Source: Nakamurella antarctica (GTDB lineage: Bacteria > Actinomycetota > Actinomycetes > Mycobacteriales > Nakamurellaceae). From it: 64,000 nt of DNA. The stretch's first letter is position 1. The number at the start of each line of letters is the position of its first letter. Positions 1-9,402 of this stretch are shown piece after piece. Made by a program: the position numbers and the translations under genes. Where the stretch lies: NCBI RefSeq assembly GCF_003860405.1, contig NZ_CP034170.1:2604001-2668000 (forward strand), given 5' to 3'. The notes under the pieces are model-generated. The model saw only the letters and a program-made list of their open reading frames with translations, was not told the DNA's origin and did no database searches.

Positions 1-515
<515 letters not shown>

Positions 516-520
516 GGAAA

Positions 521-802
521 TCAGCCTCTCCTTGAACGGCGGTCGTCCTTGACGTGACCCTTGAAGGTCCGTGTCGGAGCGAATTCGCCCAATTTGTGGC
601 CGACCATCGACTCGGTGACGAACACCGGGACGTGCTTGCGGCCGTCGTGAACGGCGATCGTGTGACCCAGCATGTCGGGGATGATCGTCGAACGACGCGA
701 CCAGGTCTTAATTACGGCTTTGGAACCCTTGTCATTAGCGACATCCACCTTCTTGAGCAGGTGGTCATCGATGAACGGGCCCTTCTTGAGGCTGCGTGGC
801 AT
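521..802 (-). CDS. rpsS: 30S ribosomal protein S19
   Basis: S19 is a small-subunit head protein that contacts S13 and the A-site tRNA region. The 93-residue product starts [19 protein letters not shown] and ends with the conserved [12 protein letters not shown] segment and a short arginine tail, full length for the family. ATG at 802 follows AAGGTAGAGC. It sits between rplB and rplV in canonical S10 operon order. Confidence 0.97.
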   Translation of the reverse strand: MPRSLKKGPFIDDHLLKKVDVANDKGSKAVIKTWSRRSTIIPDMLGHTIAVHDGRKHVPVFVTESMVGHKLGEFAPTRTFKGHVKDDRRSRRG

Positions 803-865
803 CTGTGCTCTACCTTCCTACTCAGATTTGGGTTGCTGTTAATGGGGCGACGGTGAATTTCAGGC

Positions 866-1705
866 TCATCGCTTCTTGCCACCCTTACGACGACGACGAA
901 CGATCAGCTTGTCGCTGGCCTTGTTTGGCCTGCGGGTACGCCCTTCCGGACGACCCTTCGGGTTAACAGGGTGACGACCACCGGAGGTCTTACCTTCACC
1001 ACCACCGTGCGGGTGGTCGACCGGGTTCATGGCGACACCACGGACGGAGGGGCGCTTGCCCTTCCAGCGCATACGGCCGGCCTTGCCCCAGTTGATGTTG
1101 GACTGCTCGGCATTGCCGACCTCGCCGATGGTGGCGCGGCAGCGGACGTCGACGTTCCGGATTTCACCGGACGGCAAACGAAGCTGAGCGTAAGGACCGT
1201 CCTTGGCAACGAGCTGCACGCTGGTCCCTGCGGACCGAGCGATCTTGGCGCCGCCACCTGGGCGGAGCTCGATGTTGTGGATGACCGTACCGACCGGGAT
1301 GTTGCGCAGCGGCAGGTTGTTACCGAACTTGATATCAGCGCCCGGACCAGTTTCGATCGCGGCGCCCTGAACCAGCTTGTTCGGGGCAATGATGTAGCGC
1401 TTCTCGCCGTCCGCGAAATGCAGCAGCGCGATACGCGCTGTGCGGTTCGGGTCGTACTCAATGTGGGCGACCTTGGCGGGCACCCCATCTTTGTCCGCAC
1501 GACGGAAGTCGATGATGCGGTAGGCACGTTTGTGCCCGCCGCCCTGGTGGCGAGCGGTAACTCGGCCGTGAACGTTACGACCACCCTTGGAGTGCAGTGG
1601 GGCGATCAGCGACTTCTCTGGTGTCGTACGAGTGATTTCAGCAAAGTCTGAAACCGAGGCGCCACGACGACCAGGAGTGGTCGGCTTGTATTTACGTATA
1701 CCCAT
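866..1705 (-). CDS. rplB: 50S ribosomal protein L2
   Basis: L2 is required for subunit joining and peptidyl transferase activity. The 279-residue product has the OB-fold and SH3-like domains in usual order, the N-terminal [15 protein letters not shown] motif, and the C-terminal signature [15 protein letters not shown] including the histidine (HPHGGG) near the peptidyl transferase centre. It ends in a basic KGGKKR tail. Length and start agree with the family. Part of the S10 operon between rplW and rpsS. Confidence 0.97.
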   Translation of the reverse strand: MGIRKYKPTTPGRRGASVSDFAEITRTTPEKSLIAPLHSKGGRNVHGRVTARHQGGGHKRAYRIIDFRRADKDGVPAKVAHIEYDPNRTARIALLHFADGEKRYIIAPNKLVQGAAIETGPGADIKFGNNLPLRNIPVGTVIHNIELRPGGGAKIARSAGTSVQLVAKDGPYAQLRLPSGEIRNVDVRCRATIGEVGNAEQSNINWGKAGRMRWKGKRPSVRGVAMNPVDHPHGGGEGKTSGGRHPVNPKGRPEGRTRRPNKASDKLIVRRRRKGGKKR

Positions 1706-1730
1706 GGTGTTTTCTCTGCGTCCCTATTTT

Positions 1731-2030
1731 TCAGGCGCCGTTGAAGATCTCGATCGGCTTGCTGTCCTTAGACAGCGTGACGATCGCGCGCTTGGTCGAC
1801 TTGCGTTGTCCGAATCCGGCCTTGGTCCGCTTGCGCTTACCAGTCCGGTTCAAGGTGTTCACGGAAACGACCTTGACGTTGAAGATCTTCTCGATAGCGA
1901 TCTTGATCTGCGTCTTGTTCGAGTCCGGGTGCACAACAAACGTGTAGCGGCCGGTCTCGAGAAGTGCGTAGCTCTTCTCCGAAACTACGGGCGCCTGGAT
2001 GATGTCGCGAGGATCAGTAAGGTCGCTCAC
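1731..2030 (-). CDS. rplW: 50S ribosomal protein L23
   Basis: L23 forms the docking site for trigger factor and SRP at the exit tunnel. The 99-residue product contains the family core ([19 protein letters not shown] and [14 protein letters not shown]). It starts with an ATG at 2030 that overlaps the rplD stop by four bases (ATGA), indicating translational coupling. Full length compared with other actinobacterial L23 proteins. Confidence 0.96.
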   Translation of the reverse strand: MSDLTDPRDIIQAPVVSEKSYALLETGRYTFVVHPDSNKTQIKIAIEKIFNVKVVSVNTLNRTGKRKRTKAGFGQRKSTKRAIVTLSKDSKPIEIFNGA

Positions 2031-2872
2031 TTGTCGTCCTCGCTTTCTTCTTTAGCAGCCTTCGCAGGCTTGTCTGCCTTTGCCGGCTTCTCAGCCTTGG
2101 GGGCCTTTTCTGCCTTTTCAGCCTTGGGGGCTTTCTCAGCCACGTCAGCCTTCTCAGCCTTGGGTGCCTTCACTGCGGCGTCAGCCTTGGGTGCCTTCTC
2201 GGTGCTGACCGATGCACCCGAAACAACCGCAGCTTCTTCGCCGTGGAAGGTCAGGAACTCATCGAACGAAGACTTGGTGAAAACCACGTCATCGGAGCGC
2301 AGCACGTCGTAGGTGTTGAGCTGATCGGCCCACAGCAGGTGAACCTGCTCCAGGTTGTTCAAGCTCTTCACGCCAACCTCGTCCTCACGAGAGATCACCA
2401 CAAGGATGTTCTTCGCGGTGGACACGTAGCCGAGTGCGGAGCGAGCACCCTTCGTGGAAGGAGCTGCGCCAGCCACCAAGCTGGACAGGATGTGGATGTT
2501 TCCGCCGCGCGCCCGATCGGACAAAGCACCGCGCAGGGCGGCAGCCTTCATCTTCTTGGGGGTGCGCTGGTCGTACTTGCGCGGAACCGGTCCGTGCGAG
2601 ATACCGCCGCCGACGAACTGCGGGGAGCGGGTGGAACCCTGGCGGGCGCGACCTGTTCCCTTCTGGCGATACGGCTTCTTGCCACCACCGGAAACCTCGC
2701 CGCGTGTCTTGGTCGAGTGGGTGCCCTGGCGAGCTGCAGCCAACTGGGCCACTACCACCTGGTGCATGAGCGGAATCGAAGCCTGAGCATCAAAGATGCT
2801 GTCTGGCAATTCAACGCTGCCCTCGGCCTTACCAGCGGGGGAAGTGATCTGAACGGTTGTCATATCAGGCAC
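2027..2872 (-). CDS. rplD: 50S ribosomal protein L4 with Lys/Ala/Pro-rich C-terminal tail
   Basis: L4 is an exit-tunnel protein and in some bacteria an autogenous repressor of the S10 operon. The first 220 or so residues are a normal L4, including the tunnel loop [18 protein letters not shown]. The product is 281 residues, about 60 longer than usual, because of a C-terminal tail from about residue 225 made of repeated KAPKAEK and KPAKAD units ending in acidic EESEDDK. The tail resembles lysine-rich histone-like tails in composition; its function is unknown. The gene overlaps rplC by eight bases and rplW by four. Confidence 0.95.
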   Translation of the reverse strand: MPDMTTVQITSPAGKAEGSVELPDSIFDAQASIPLMHQVVVAQLAAARQGTHSTKTRGEVSGGGKKPYRQKGTGRARQGSTRSPQFVGGGISHGPVPRKYDQRTPKKMKAAALRGALSDRARGGNIHILSSLVAGAAPSTKGARSALGYVSTAKNILVVISREDEVGVKSLNNLEQVHLLWADQLNTYDVLRSDDVVFTKSSFDEFLTFHGEEAAVVSGASVSTEKAPKADAAVKAPKAEKADVAEKAPKAEKAEKAPKAEKPAKADKPAKAAKEESEDDK

Positions 2873-3542
2873 CCTTCACTGGCTTGGCGGTCTTCGCGAC
2901 GCTCTTGATGGCGGTCTTCACCAGCAGTAGTCCACCCTTGGGGCCGGGAACGGCGCCCTTGATCAGGATGTAACCCTTGTCAGCGTCGACTGCGTGAACG
3001 GTGAGGTTCTGGGTCGTGACCTTGTCATGCCCCATCCGGCCCGCCATGCGCATGCCCTTGAAGACACGGCCGGGGGTCGAGCAGCCACCGATGGAGCCGG
3101 GGCTGCGGTGCTTGCGGTGCACACCGTGACCAGCGCCGAGGCCCTTGAACCCGTGGCGCTTCATTACACCGGCGGTGCCTTTACCTTTGCTGGTGCCGGT
3201 GACGTCAACTTCGACGCCAGCCTCGAACACCTGCGAAGCGGTCAGCTCCTGGCCGATTTCGTATCCGGATGTGTCATCGGTCCGCATTTCGACGAGGTGA
3301 CGACGCGGCGTCACCCCTGCCTTGGCGAAGTGACCAGCCTCGGGCTTGGTCACCTTGCGTGGGTCGATCGCCCCGAACGCGAACTGGACGGCCGAGTAGC
3401 CATCCTTTTCTACGGTCCGGACGGCGGTGATGACGACCGGGCCAGCAGCAACGACGGTGACCGGGACAACCCGGTTGCTCTCGTCGAAGACCTGGGTCAT
3501 TCCGAGTTTGTGACCCAGAATTCCCTTGATCGTGTTAGCCAT
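2865..3542 (-). CDS. rplC: 50S ribosomal protein L3
   Basis: L3 binds near the 3' end of 23S rRNA and is an early assembly protein. The 225-residue product starts [20 protein letters not shown] and carries the conserved loop region [20 protein letters not shown] followed by [14 protein letters not shown]. Length is typical. ATG at 3542; its 3' end overlaps rplD by eight bases. Second gene of the S10 operon after rpsJ. Confidence 0.97.
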   Translation of the reverse strand: MANTIKGILGHKLGMTQVFDESNRVVPVTVVAAGPVVITAVRTVEKDGYSAVQFAFGAIDPRKVTKPEAGHFAKAGVTPRRHLVEMRTDDTSGYEIGQELTASQVFEAGVEVDVTGTSKGKGTAGVMKRHGFKGLGAGHGVHRKHRSPGSIGGCSTPGRVFKGMRMAGRMGHDKVTTQNLTVHAVDADKGYILIKGAVPGPKGGLLLVKTAIKSVAKTAKPVKGA

Positions 3543-3596
3543 AGTTGAAAAACCTTTTCTCCTCGAGATTTCTCATCCCAAGGGGTCGTGAGATCC

Positions 3597-3902
3597 CTAC
3601 TGGATGTTGACGTCAACCGACGCCGGCAGATCGATACGCATGAGAGCGTCAACGGTCTTCGGCGTGGGGTCGAGAATGTCGATGAGGCGCTTATGGGTGC
3701 GCATCTCGAAGTGCTCCCGCGAGTCCTTGTACTTGTGCGGCGAGCGGATAACGCAGTACACGTTTTTCTCCGTGGGCAACGGCACTGGGCCGACCACACG
3801 CGCTCCCGTACGAGTCACCGTTTCCACGATCTTGCGCGCTGAGGCGTCGATCGCTTCGTGGTCATAGGCCTTAAGCCTGATGCGGATCTTTTGTCCCGCC
3901 AC
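3597..3902 (-). CDS. rpsJ: 30S ribosomal protein S10
   Basis: S10 is a small-subunit head protein and, as NusE, part of antitermination complexes with NusB. I place the start at the GTG at 3902, giving a 101-residue product [20 protein letters not shown], the standard N-terminus; an ATG 30 bases upstream would add ten non-conserved residues. The GTG is preceded by AAAGGA at suitable spacing. The conserved segment [20 protein letters not shown] is present. First gene of the S10 operon; a repeat-containing leader lies upstream. Confidence 0.95.
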   Translation of the reverse strand: MAGQKIRIRLKAYDHEAIDASARKIVETVTRTGARVVGPVPLPTEKNVYCVIRSPHKYKDSREHFEMRTHKRLIDILDPTPKTVDALMRIDLPASVDVNIQ

Positions 3903-4423
3903 GCTTGCCGTCCTTTGTCTTGGGTGAAGCAATGGTCATTACTGGGGAATTGCCGTAATTTCTGGTGACGCTGTGGTTCTGGTGACGCTGTGGTTTTGGT
4001 GAAGCTGGTCGTGCAAGCGTGAGGGCGAAATTCACCCTGGCGGGGCAGCGCACGTCCTTAGCCAGGAGGCGCAACAAAAGCTGCCGTACGTATTCGTTTC
4101 CGCTGCCACTATTCACATGTCCGGGGTCCTCCGGTCCACGCTGTCGGGCGTGTCGCCCTACTGCGCTCACGCGCCATTCACCGTGGAGGCGACTGACGGG
4201 TGGGTGGACCGAATGCGCTCACGGGGAGCGCGGTGGTTCCTGGTGCTGCTGTCAAGTCAAGCTGTTGCGCTGGGATCGGGCTGCGTTGTCGTCATGCTGA
4301 AAGCACGTGTCACTAGCGAGCCCTACAAAAGGCAACCTGACGAGTATGCCCCATAGCGCCGGTCGAGGGCAAATCGACAGCCACACAGTGCTGCCAGACA
4401 CACCTCCCCCTCCCCCGCAGACA
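3903..4423 (-). promoter_or_regulatory. S10 operon upstream region
   Basis: About 520 bases separate rpsJ from the tuf terminator. The stretch must carry the S10 operon promoter, but I cannot point to a convincing -35/-10 pair. It contains a 17-base tandem repeat close to rpsJ and no open frame resembling a protein family. Confidence 0.5.
3961..4011. repeat. 17-base tandem repeat in the rpsJ leader
   Basis: Two perfect copies of TCTGGTGACGCTGTGGT at 3961-3977 and 3978-3994 are followed by a diverged third copy at 3995-4011. They lie 59-109 bases upstream of the rpsJ start and would be in the transcript leader if the promoter lies further upstream. Confidence 0.85.
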
Positions 4424-4460
4424 AAGGAACCCCCGCAGCCAAGAGCTGCGGGGGTTCCTT
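4424..4460 (-). terminator. Terminator downstream of tuf
   Basis: A perfect 16-base inverted repeat (arms 4424-4439 and 4445-4460, loop of five bases) with a GC-rich core lies 23 bases past the tuf stop. There is no clear U-tract after it, as is common for actinobacterial terminators. Confidence 0.85.
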
Positions 4461-4482
4461 CAACGAACTACGAGATCGTGGA

Positions 4483-5676
4483 TCAGACCAGGATCTTCGT
4501 GACGGAGCCGGCACCAACGGTGCGGCCACCTTCACGGATGGCGAAGCGAAGGCCGTCTTCGATGGCGATCGGCTGAATCAGCTTCACGGTCATCTCGGTG
4601 GTGTCGCCGGGCATGACCATTTCGGTGCCCTCGGGGAGGGTAACGACGCCGGTCACGTCAGTGGTGCGGAAGAAGAACTGCGGGCGGTAGTTGTTGAAGA
4701 ACGGGGTGTGGCGTCCGCCTTCGTCCTTGCCCAGGATGTAGACCTGAGCTTCGAACTCGGTGTGCGGGGTGATGGAACCCGGCTTGACAACAACCTGTCC
4801 ACGCTCGACGTCGTCGCGCTTGGTGCCGCGCAGCAGCAGTCCGGCGTTGTCGCCAGCCTGCGCGTTGTCGAGCAACTTGCGGAACATTTCGATGCCGGTG
4901 ACGGTGGTCTGGAAGGACTTCGGCTTGATGCCGACGATTTCGACAGTCTCGTTAACGTTGAGAATTCCACGCTCGATCTTGCCGGTGACGACAGTTCCAC
5001 GACCGGTGATGGTGAAGACATCTTCGATCGGCATCAGGAACGGCTTGTCAGTGTCGCGGAGGGGCTCCGGCACGGACTCGTCGACTGCGTCCATCAGTTC
5101 CTGGACGGTGGCAACCCACTTGGGGTCGCCTTCCAGTGCCTTGAGGCCCGAGGTGCGGATGACGGGGACGTTGTCGCCGTCGAAGTCCTGCGAGGACAGC
5201 AGTTCGCGGACCTCCATTTCGACGAGCTCGAGGATTTCCTCGTCGTCGACCATGTCAGACTTGTTCAGGGCCACGAGGATGTACGGAACCCCAACCTGGC
5301 GAGCCAAGAGCACGTGCTCCTTGGTCTGCGGCATCGGGCCGTCAGTGGCGGCGACGACCAAGATCGCACCGTCCATCTGTGCAGCGCCGGTGATCATGTT
5401 CTTGATGTAGTCAGCGTGGCCGGGAGCGTCGACGTGCGCGTAGTGACGCTTCTCGGTCTGATATTCGACGTGCGCGATGTTGATGGTGATACCGCGCTGG
5501 CGCTCTTCCGGCGCCTTGTCGATCTGATCGAACGCCGCGGCGGCGTTCAATGTCGGGAACTTGTCGTGCAGGACCTTCGTGATGGCCGCTGTCAGGGTCG
5601 TCTTGCCATGGTCGACGTGACCAATGGTGCCGATGTTGACGTGCGGTTTACTCCGGTCGAACTTTGCCTTCGCCAC
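4483..5676 (-). CDS. tuf: Translation elongation factor Tu
   Basis: EF-Tu is the GTPase that delivers aminoacyl-tRNA to the ribosome. The 397-residue product has the G1 motif GHVDHGKTT (about residues 19-27), the switch II motif DAPGHADY, the NKSD guanine-specificity motif and beta-barrel domains 2 and 3, ending in VTKILV. The start is GTG at 5676, preceded by a strong AGGAGGA site. It is separated from fusA by 167 bases and has its own strong terminator, so it may have its own promoter as well as read-through from fusA. Confidence 0.98.
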   Translation of the reverse strand: MAKAKFDRSKPHVNIGTIGHVDHGKTTLTAAITKVLHDKFPTLNAAAAFDQIDKAPEERQRGITINIAHVEYQTEKRHYAHVDAPGHADYIKNMITGAAQMDGAILVVAATDGPMPQTKEHVLLARQVGVPYILVALNKSDMVDDEEILELVEMEVRELLSSQDFDGDNVPVIRTSGLKALEGDPKWVATVQELMDAVDESVPEPLRDTDKPFLMPIEDVFTITGRGTVVTGKIERGILNVNETVEIVGIKPKSFQTTVTGIEMFRKLLDNAQAGDNAGLLLRGTKRDDVERGQVVVKPGSITPHTEFEAQVYILGKDEGGRHTPFFNNYRPQFFFRTTDVTGVVTLPEGTEMVMPGDTTEMTVKLIQPIAIEDGLRFAIREGGRTVGAGSVTKILV

Positions 5677-5843
5677 TGCTGTCCTCCTCAGGACTATATT
5701 TTTTCTACCCGTGCGACTTCTAGGTTGTGACGTCTGCAGGGCTTGTACAAGGGTGGTAGCTACCGGGGCACATGAAGCGCACCGGCAGCCCGATCAATCG
5801 TAATGCGAGATGGGCCGAAACCCACTACTCACGTAAGTGGTGA

Positions 5844-7943
5844 CTATTCGCCGTTCTGCTTGGCGATGATTTCCTTGGCCACGTTCGCGGGAACCTCGGC
5901 GTAGGAATCAAACACCATCGAATAGCTGGCGCGACCGGCGGTGCGCGAACGCAAATCGCCGACGTAGCCGAACATCTCAGACAACGGAACCAACGCGGTA
6001 ACCACGCGGGCGCCACTGCGCTCGTCCATGCCCTGAATCTGGCCACGGCGAGAGTTAAGGTCGCCGATGACGTCGCCCATATTTTCTTCGGGGGTGACGA
6101 CTTCGACACTCATCATCGGTTCGAGCAAGACAGGCTTGGCCAACCGGGCCGCTTCCTTCATTGCGATCGAACCGGCGATCTTGAACGCCATTTCGGACGA
6201 GTCAACGTCGTGGTAGGCGCCATCAACCAGGGTCAGCTTGACGCCGAGCATCTGGTAGCCGGCCAGGATGCCGTACTGCAGAGCATCCTGTGCACCCGCA
6301 TCGACCGACGGAATGTATTCGCGAGGAATACGTCCACCGGAGACAGCATTGACGAATTCGTACGTCGCACCATTGGACGTGGTCATGTCCAACGGTTCGA
6401 CGGTGATCAGGATCTTGGCGAACTGGCCGGATCCACCCGTCTGCTTCTTGTGGGTGTAGCTGTACTTTTCGACTGTGCCGCGGATGGTCTCGCGGTAGGC
6501 GACCTGCGGCTTACCGATGTTGGCCTCGACACCGAATTCACGGCGCATCCGGTCAACCAGAATGTCCAGGTGGAGCTCGCCCATACCGGAAATAACGGTC
6601 TGGCCGGTCTCTTCGTCATTCTCGACCTTGAACGTCGGGTCTTCCTCGGCCAACTTCTGAATGGCAGTACCCAACCGCTCCTGATCGGACTTGGTCTTCG
6701 GCTCAATAGCCACCGAGATCACCGGTGCGGGGAAGCTCATCGACTCCAAGATGATCGGGTTGGCCGGATCGGCCAACGTGTCACCCGTGGTGGTCTGCTT
6801 AAGCCCCATGACGGCAACGATGTCGCCGGCGCCGACCGAGGCCAGCTCCTCACGCTTGTTGGCGTGCATCTGGTAGATCTTGCCGATCCGTTCCTTGCGG
6901 TCCTTGGTCGCATTCGTGACCTGGGTACCGGCCTCAAGGGTGCCGGAGTAGACGCGGACGAAGGTCAGCTTGCCCAGGTGCGGGTCGGTCTGAACCTTGA
7001 ACGCGAGGCCGGAGAACGGAGCCTTTGCATCTGGCTCGCGGATCGCCTCGGTCTCGCCGTCCTTCAGCAGACCATGGGTCGCACCGATGTCCAGCGGCGA
7101 CGGCAAGTAGGCAACAACCGCGTCGAGCATGGGCTGAATGCCCTTGTTCTTGAACGCGCTGCCGCACACCACCGGATTGAGCTTGCCTGCAATGGTGGCC
7201 CGACGGATCGCGGCGTGAATCTGCGGGATGGTGAGCTCTTCGCCGGCCAGGTAGGACTCCATGGCTTCGTCGTCGCCCTCGGAGACCGCTTCGATCAGCT
7301 TTTCGCGCCACTCGACTGCGTCGTCATGCATATCGGCAGGGATCTCTTCGATCGAGTAGTCCTCGCCCTTGACGGTCTCGCCGCGCCAGGTCAACGCACG
7401 CATTTCGATGAGATCGACAACACCGATGAAGTCGCCTTCGGCGCCGATCGGGAGCTGCAGAACTGCGGGCTTGGCCTTCAGCCGATCGACCATCATGTCG
7501 ATGCAGCGGAAGAAGTTGGCGCCCGTACGGTCGAGCTTGTTGACGAAGCACATCCGCGGGACCTTGTACTTCTCAGCTTGACGCCATACCTGCTCGGTCT
7601 GCGGCTCGACACCGGCAACACCGTCATACACGGCGACCGCGCCGTCGAGGACGCGGAGGCTGCGCTCCACCTCGACGGTAAAGTCAACGTGACCGGGGGT
7701 GTCGATGATGTTGATCTTGTGCTTCTTCCACCACGTGGTGGTGGCGGCGGAGGTAATGGTGATACCCCGCTCCTGCTCCTGCTCCATCCAGTCCATGACG
7801 GCGCCGCCGTCGTGCACTTCGCCGATCTTGTACGTGACACCGGTGTAGAACAGAATGCGCTCGGTCGTCGTGGTCTTACCCGCGTCGATGTGCGCCATAA
7901 TCCCGATATTTCGGGTCATATCAAGGTCAAGGGCTATTGCCAC
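5844..7943 (-). CDS. fusA: Translation elongation factor G
   Basis: EF-G is the GTPase that drives ribosome translocation and, with RRF, recycling. I prefer the GTG at 7943, giving 699 residues beginning (M)[20 protein letters not shown]; an ATG 60 bases upstream would add 20 residues without family support. Motifs: AHIDAGKTT (G1), DTPGHVDF (G3), NKLD (G4), then domains II to V with VAYRETIRG in domain IV. Length matches the roughly 700-residue family. It follows rpsG by 98 bases in the str operon. Confidence 0.96.
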   Translation of the reverse strand: MAIALDLDMTRNIGIMAHIDAGKTTTTERILFYTGVTYKIGEVHDGGAVMDWMEQEQERGITITSAATTTWWKKHKINIIDTPGHVDFTVEVERSLRVLDGAVAVYDGVAGVEPQTEQVWRQAEKYKVPRMCFVNKLDRTGANFFRCIDMMVDRLKAKPAVLQLPIGAEGDFIGVVDLIEMRALTWRGETVKGEDYSIEEIPADMHDDAVEWREKLIEAVSEGDDEAMESYLAGEELTIPQIHAAIRRATIAGKLNPVVCGSAFKNKGIQPMLDAVVAYLPSPLDIGATHGLLKDGETEAIREPDAKAPFSGLAFKVQTDPHLGKLTFVRVYSGTLEAGTQVTNATKDRKERIGKIYQMHANKREELASVGAGDIVAVMGLKQTTTGDTLADPANPIILESMSFPAPVISVAIEPKTKSDQERLGTAIQKLAEEDPTFKVENDEETGQTVISGMGELHLDILVDRMRREFGVEANIGKPQVAYRETIRGTVEKYSYTHKKQTGGSGQFAKILITVEPLDMTTSNGATYEFVNAVSGGRIPREYIPSVDAGAQDALQYGILAGYQMLGVKLTLVDGAYHDVDSSEMAFKIAGSIAMKEAARLAKPVLLEPMMSVEVVTPEENMGDVIGDLNSRRGQIQGMDERSGARVVTALVPLSEMFGYVGDLRSRTAGRASYSMVFDSYAEVPANVAKEIIAKQNGE

Positions 7944-8041
7944 TTGCGCTTCTCTTCTCGTCTTGTTGATGTGTTGTGCCGCAAGGCTTGTAGCGACACG
8001 CAAAGCTCAAAAATGCCAGCCTGAGCCAGCAGAACCCTCGA

Positions 8042-8512
8042 CTACCAGCGGTAGTGCGCGAAGGCCTTGTTCGACTCGGCCATCTTGTGGGTGTCCTCGC
8101 GACGCTTCACTGCGGCACCAAGGCCATTGGAGGCGTCGAGGAGCTCGTTCATCAGTCGCTCGGTCATGGTCTTCTCGCGGCGAGCCTTGGAGAATCCGAC
8201 CAACCAGCGCAACGCCAACGTGGTGCTGCGGCCGGCCTTTACCTCGACCGGGACCTGGTAGGTGGCGCCACCAACACGACGGCTGCGAACTTCCAGGGTG
8301 GGCTTGACGTTGTCAAGCGCACGCTTGAGCGTGACGACCGGGTCGGTCTGGGTCTTTTCGCGGCAACCTTCGAGGGCGCCGTAGACGATTGCCTGGGCGA
8401 CGGAACGCTTACCGTCGAGCAGAACCTTGTTCACCAGCTGGGTGACCAGCGGGGAGTTGTAGACCGGGTCGGCGACCAGTGGGCGCTTCGGTGCTGGGCC
8501 TTTACGAGGCAT
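8042..8512 (-). CDS. rpsG: 30S ribosomal protein S7
   Basis: S7 nucleates assembly of the small-subunit head and contacts the E-site tRNA. The start is the ATG at 8512, giving 156 residues [20 protein letters not shown], exactly the family length. The rpsL stop and this ATG are one base apart (TGATATG), so translation is coupled. The motif [20 protein letters not shown] and the C-terminal AFAHYRW are conserved. Confidence 0.97.
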   Translation of the reverse strand: MPRKGPAPKRPLVADPVYNSPLVTQLVNKVLLDGKRSVAQAIVYGALEGCREKTQTDPVVTLKRALDNVKPTLEVRSRRVGGATYQVPVEVKAGRSTTLALRWLVGFSKARREKTMTERLMNELLDASNGLGAAVKRREDTHKMAESNKAFAHYRW

Positions 8513-8513
8513 A

Positions 8514-8885
8514 TCAGTTGCCCTTCTTCGCGCCGTAGCGGCTGCGTGCCTGCTTGCGTCCCTTGACACCCTGGGTGTCGAGGGAGCCGCGGATGATCTT
8601 GTAACGGACACCGGGGAGATCCTTCACCCGGCCACCACGCACGAGCACGATGGAGTGCTCCTGCAGGTTGTGACCTTCGCCCGGGATGTAGGCGGTGACT
8701 TCGACTTGGCTGGTGAGCTTGACGCGAGCCACCTTACGAAGCGCGGAGTTCGGCTTCTTCGGGGTGGTGGTGTACACGCGAGTGCACACACCGCGACGCT
8801 GGGGCGAACCCTTGAGCGCCGGAGTCTTCGTCTTGGAGATCTTGTCCGTCCGGCCCTTGCGGACCAGCTGTTGAATCGTGGGCAT
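8514..8885 (-). CDS. rpsL: 30S ribosomal protein S12
   Basis: S12 sits at the decoding centre and controls accuracy. The 123-residue product has [12 protein letters not shown] at the N-terminus, [17 protein letters not shown] with the lysine that is mutated in streptomycin resistance (K43 in E. coli), and [11 protein letters not shown] with the second resistance lysine (K88). Both are wild type, predicting streptomycin-sensitive ribosomes. First gene of the str operon, preceded by a hairpin leader. Confidence 0.97.
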   Translation of the reverse strand: MPTIQQLVRKGRTDKISKTKTPALKGSPQRRGVCTRVYTTTPKKPNSALRKVARVKLTSQVEVTAYIPGEGHNLQEHSIVLVRGGRVKDLPGVRYKIIRGSLDTQGVKGRKQARSRYGAKKGN

Positions 8886-8923
8886 GTACTAGTGCTCTTT
8901 CCTCGTTGGCTTGTGAATAATTC

Positions 8924-8979
8924 GGGGGTGTGCTGATCCTGGGCTAAAAGCCCAGGTCAACTGCGGCGCACCCTCCCCC
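8924..8979 (-). promoter_or_regulatory. Structured leader upstream of rpsL
   Basis: On the minus strand a two-part stem-loop lies 39 bases before the rpsL start. The inner stem is a perfect 8-base inverted repeat (8938-8945 with 8949-8956, three-base loop). The outer arms (8926-8933 with 8966-8973) pair with one mismatch. Its position fits an mRNA leader element, possibly for autoregulation of the str operon, but the ligand is unknown and there is no U-tract. Confidence 0.55.
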
Positions 8980-9340
8980 GAGGTCGGGCGTGTCGCAAGC
9001 GGATGCCTACGCACGCCATGCAACGCAATTCTTGGCCTCACTGTTGAGTCTGCGGGAAACTCGAACTACCCCCGGCGGCGCAGTCAACTACGCGCGCGAA
9101 GGGTTTTGTGCAGGGCCTCTAGTGACGATACCGGTTAATCGCTCTGGGTTCAATCTGAGCGGGGTGGCCTGGGCTGAGTGGGGTGGACTGGGGCTGAGGC
9201 CCCGCCCTGGCGGGCTTGGTGCGATCGCATTCGTTTCGTGCGACCACTATTGCGATCGCACGAGCGGAAACCGATCGCACGAAGCGGGTCGCCCGCACCG
9301 CACCCGGCTCCACACCGCACCCCGCCTAGAAACGCCGAAA
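8980..9340. other. Gene-free interval between rpsL leader and rpoC terminator
   Basis: No open frame here resembles a protein family. The interval should contain the rpsL promoter. At 9219-9280 it holds a cluster of GCGATCGC-type palindromes described separately. Confidence 0.6.
9219..9283. repeat. GCGATCGC palindrome cluster
   Basis: GTGCGATCGCA at 9219-9229 and its reverse complement TGCGATCGCAC at 9251-9261 form an inverted repeat, with a further CCGATCGCAC at 9271-9280 and a partial TCGTGCGA in the spacer. Together they can fold into a stem of 11 base pairs. Confidence 0.7.
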
Positions 9341-9368
9341 GGCCGGGACCCCCGCGGGGGTACCGGCC
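9341..9368 (-). terminator. Terminator downstream of rpoC
   Basis: A GC-rich hairpin (GGCCGG and ACCCCC pairing with GGGGGT and CCGGCC, one internal mismatch) lies 35 bases past the rpoC stop. No U-tract follows. Confidence 0.7.
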
Positions 9369-9402
9369 TCTCGCCGTCACGACAAGCGCGACCAGTTGCC
9401 TT

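Noticed and set aside
4019-4356. Plus-strand frames in the rpsJ-tuf spacer
   Set aside because: No family resemblance, no ribosome-binding site, and skewed Arg/Ser composition typical of shadow frames.
5819-5841. Small inverted repeat after the fusA stop as terminator
   Set aside because: Only about seven imperfect base pairs and no U-tract; too weak to call.
6210-8024. Plus-strand 604-codon open frame opposite fusA
   Set aside because: Antisense shadow of EF-G; GC-rich third positions keep it open by chance.
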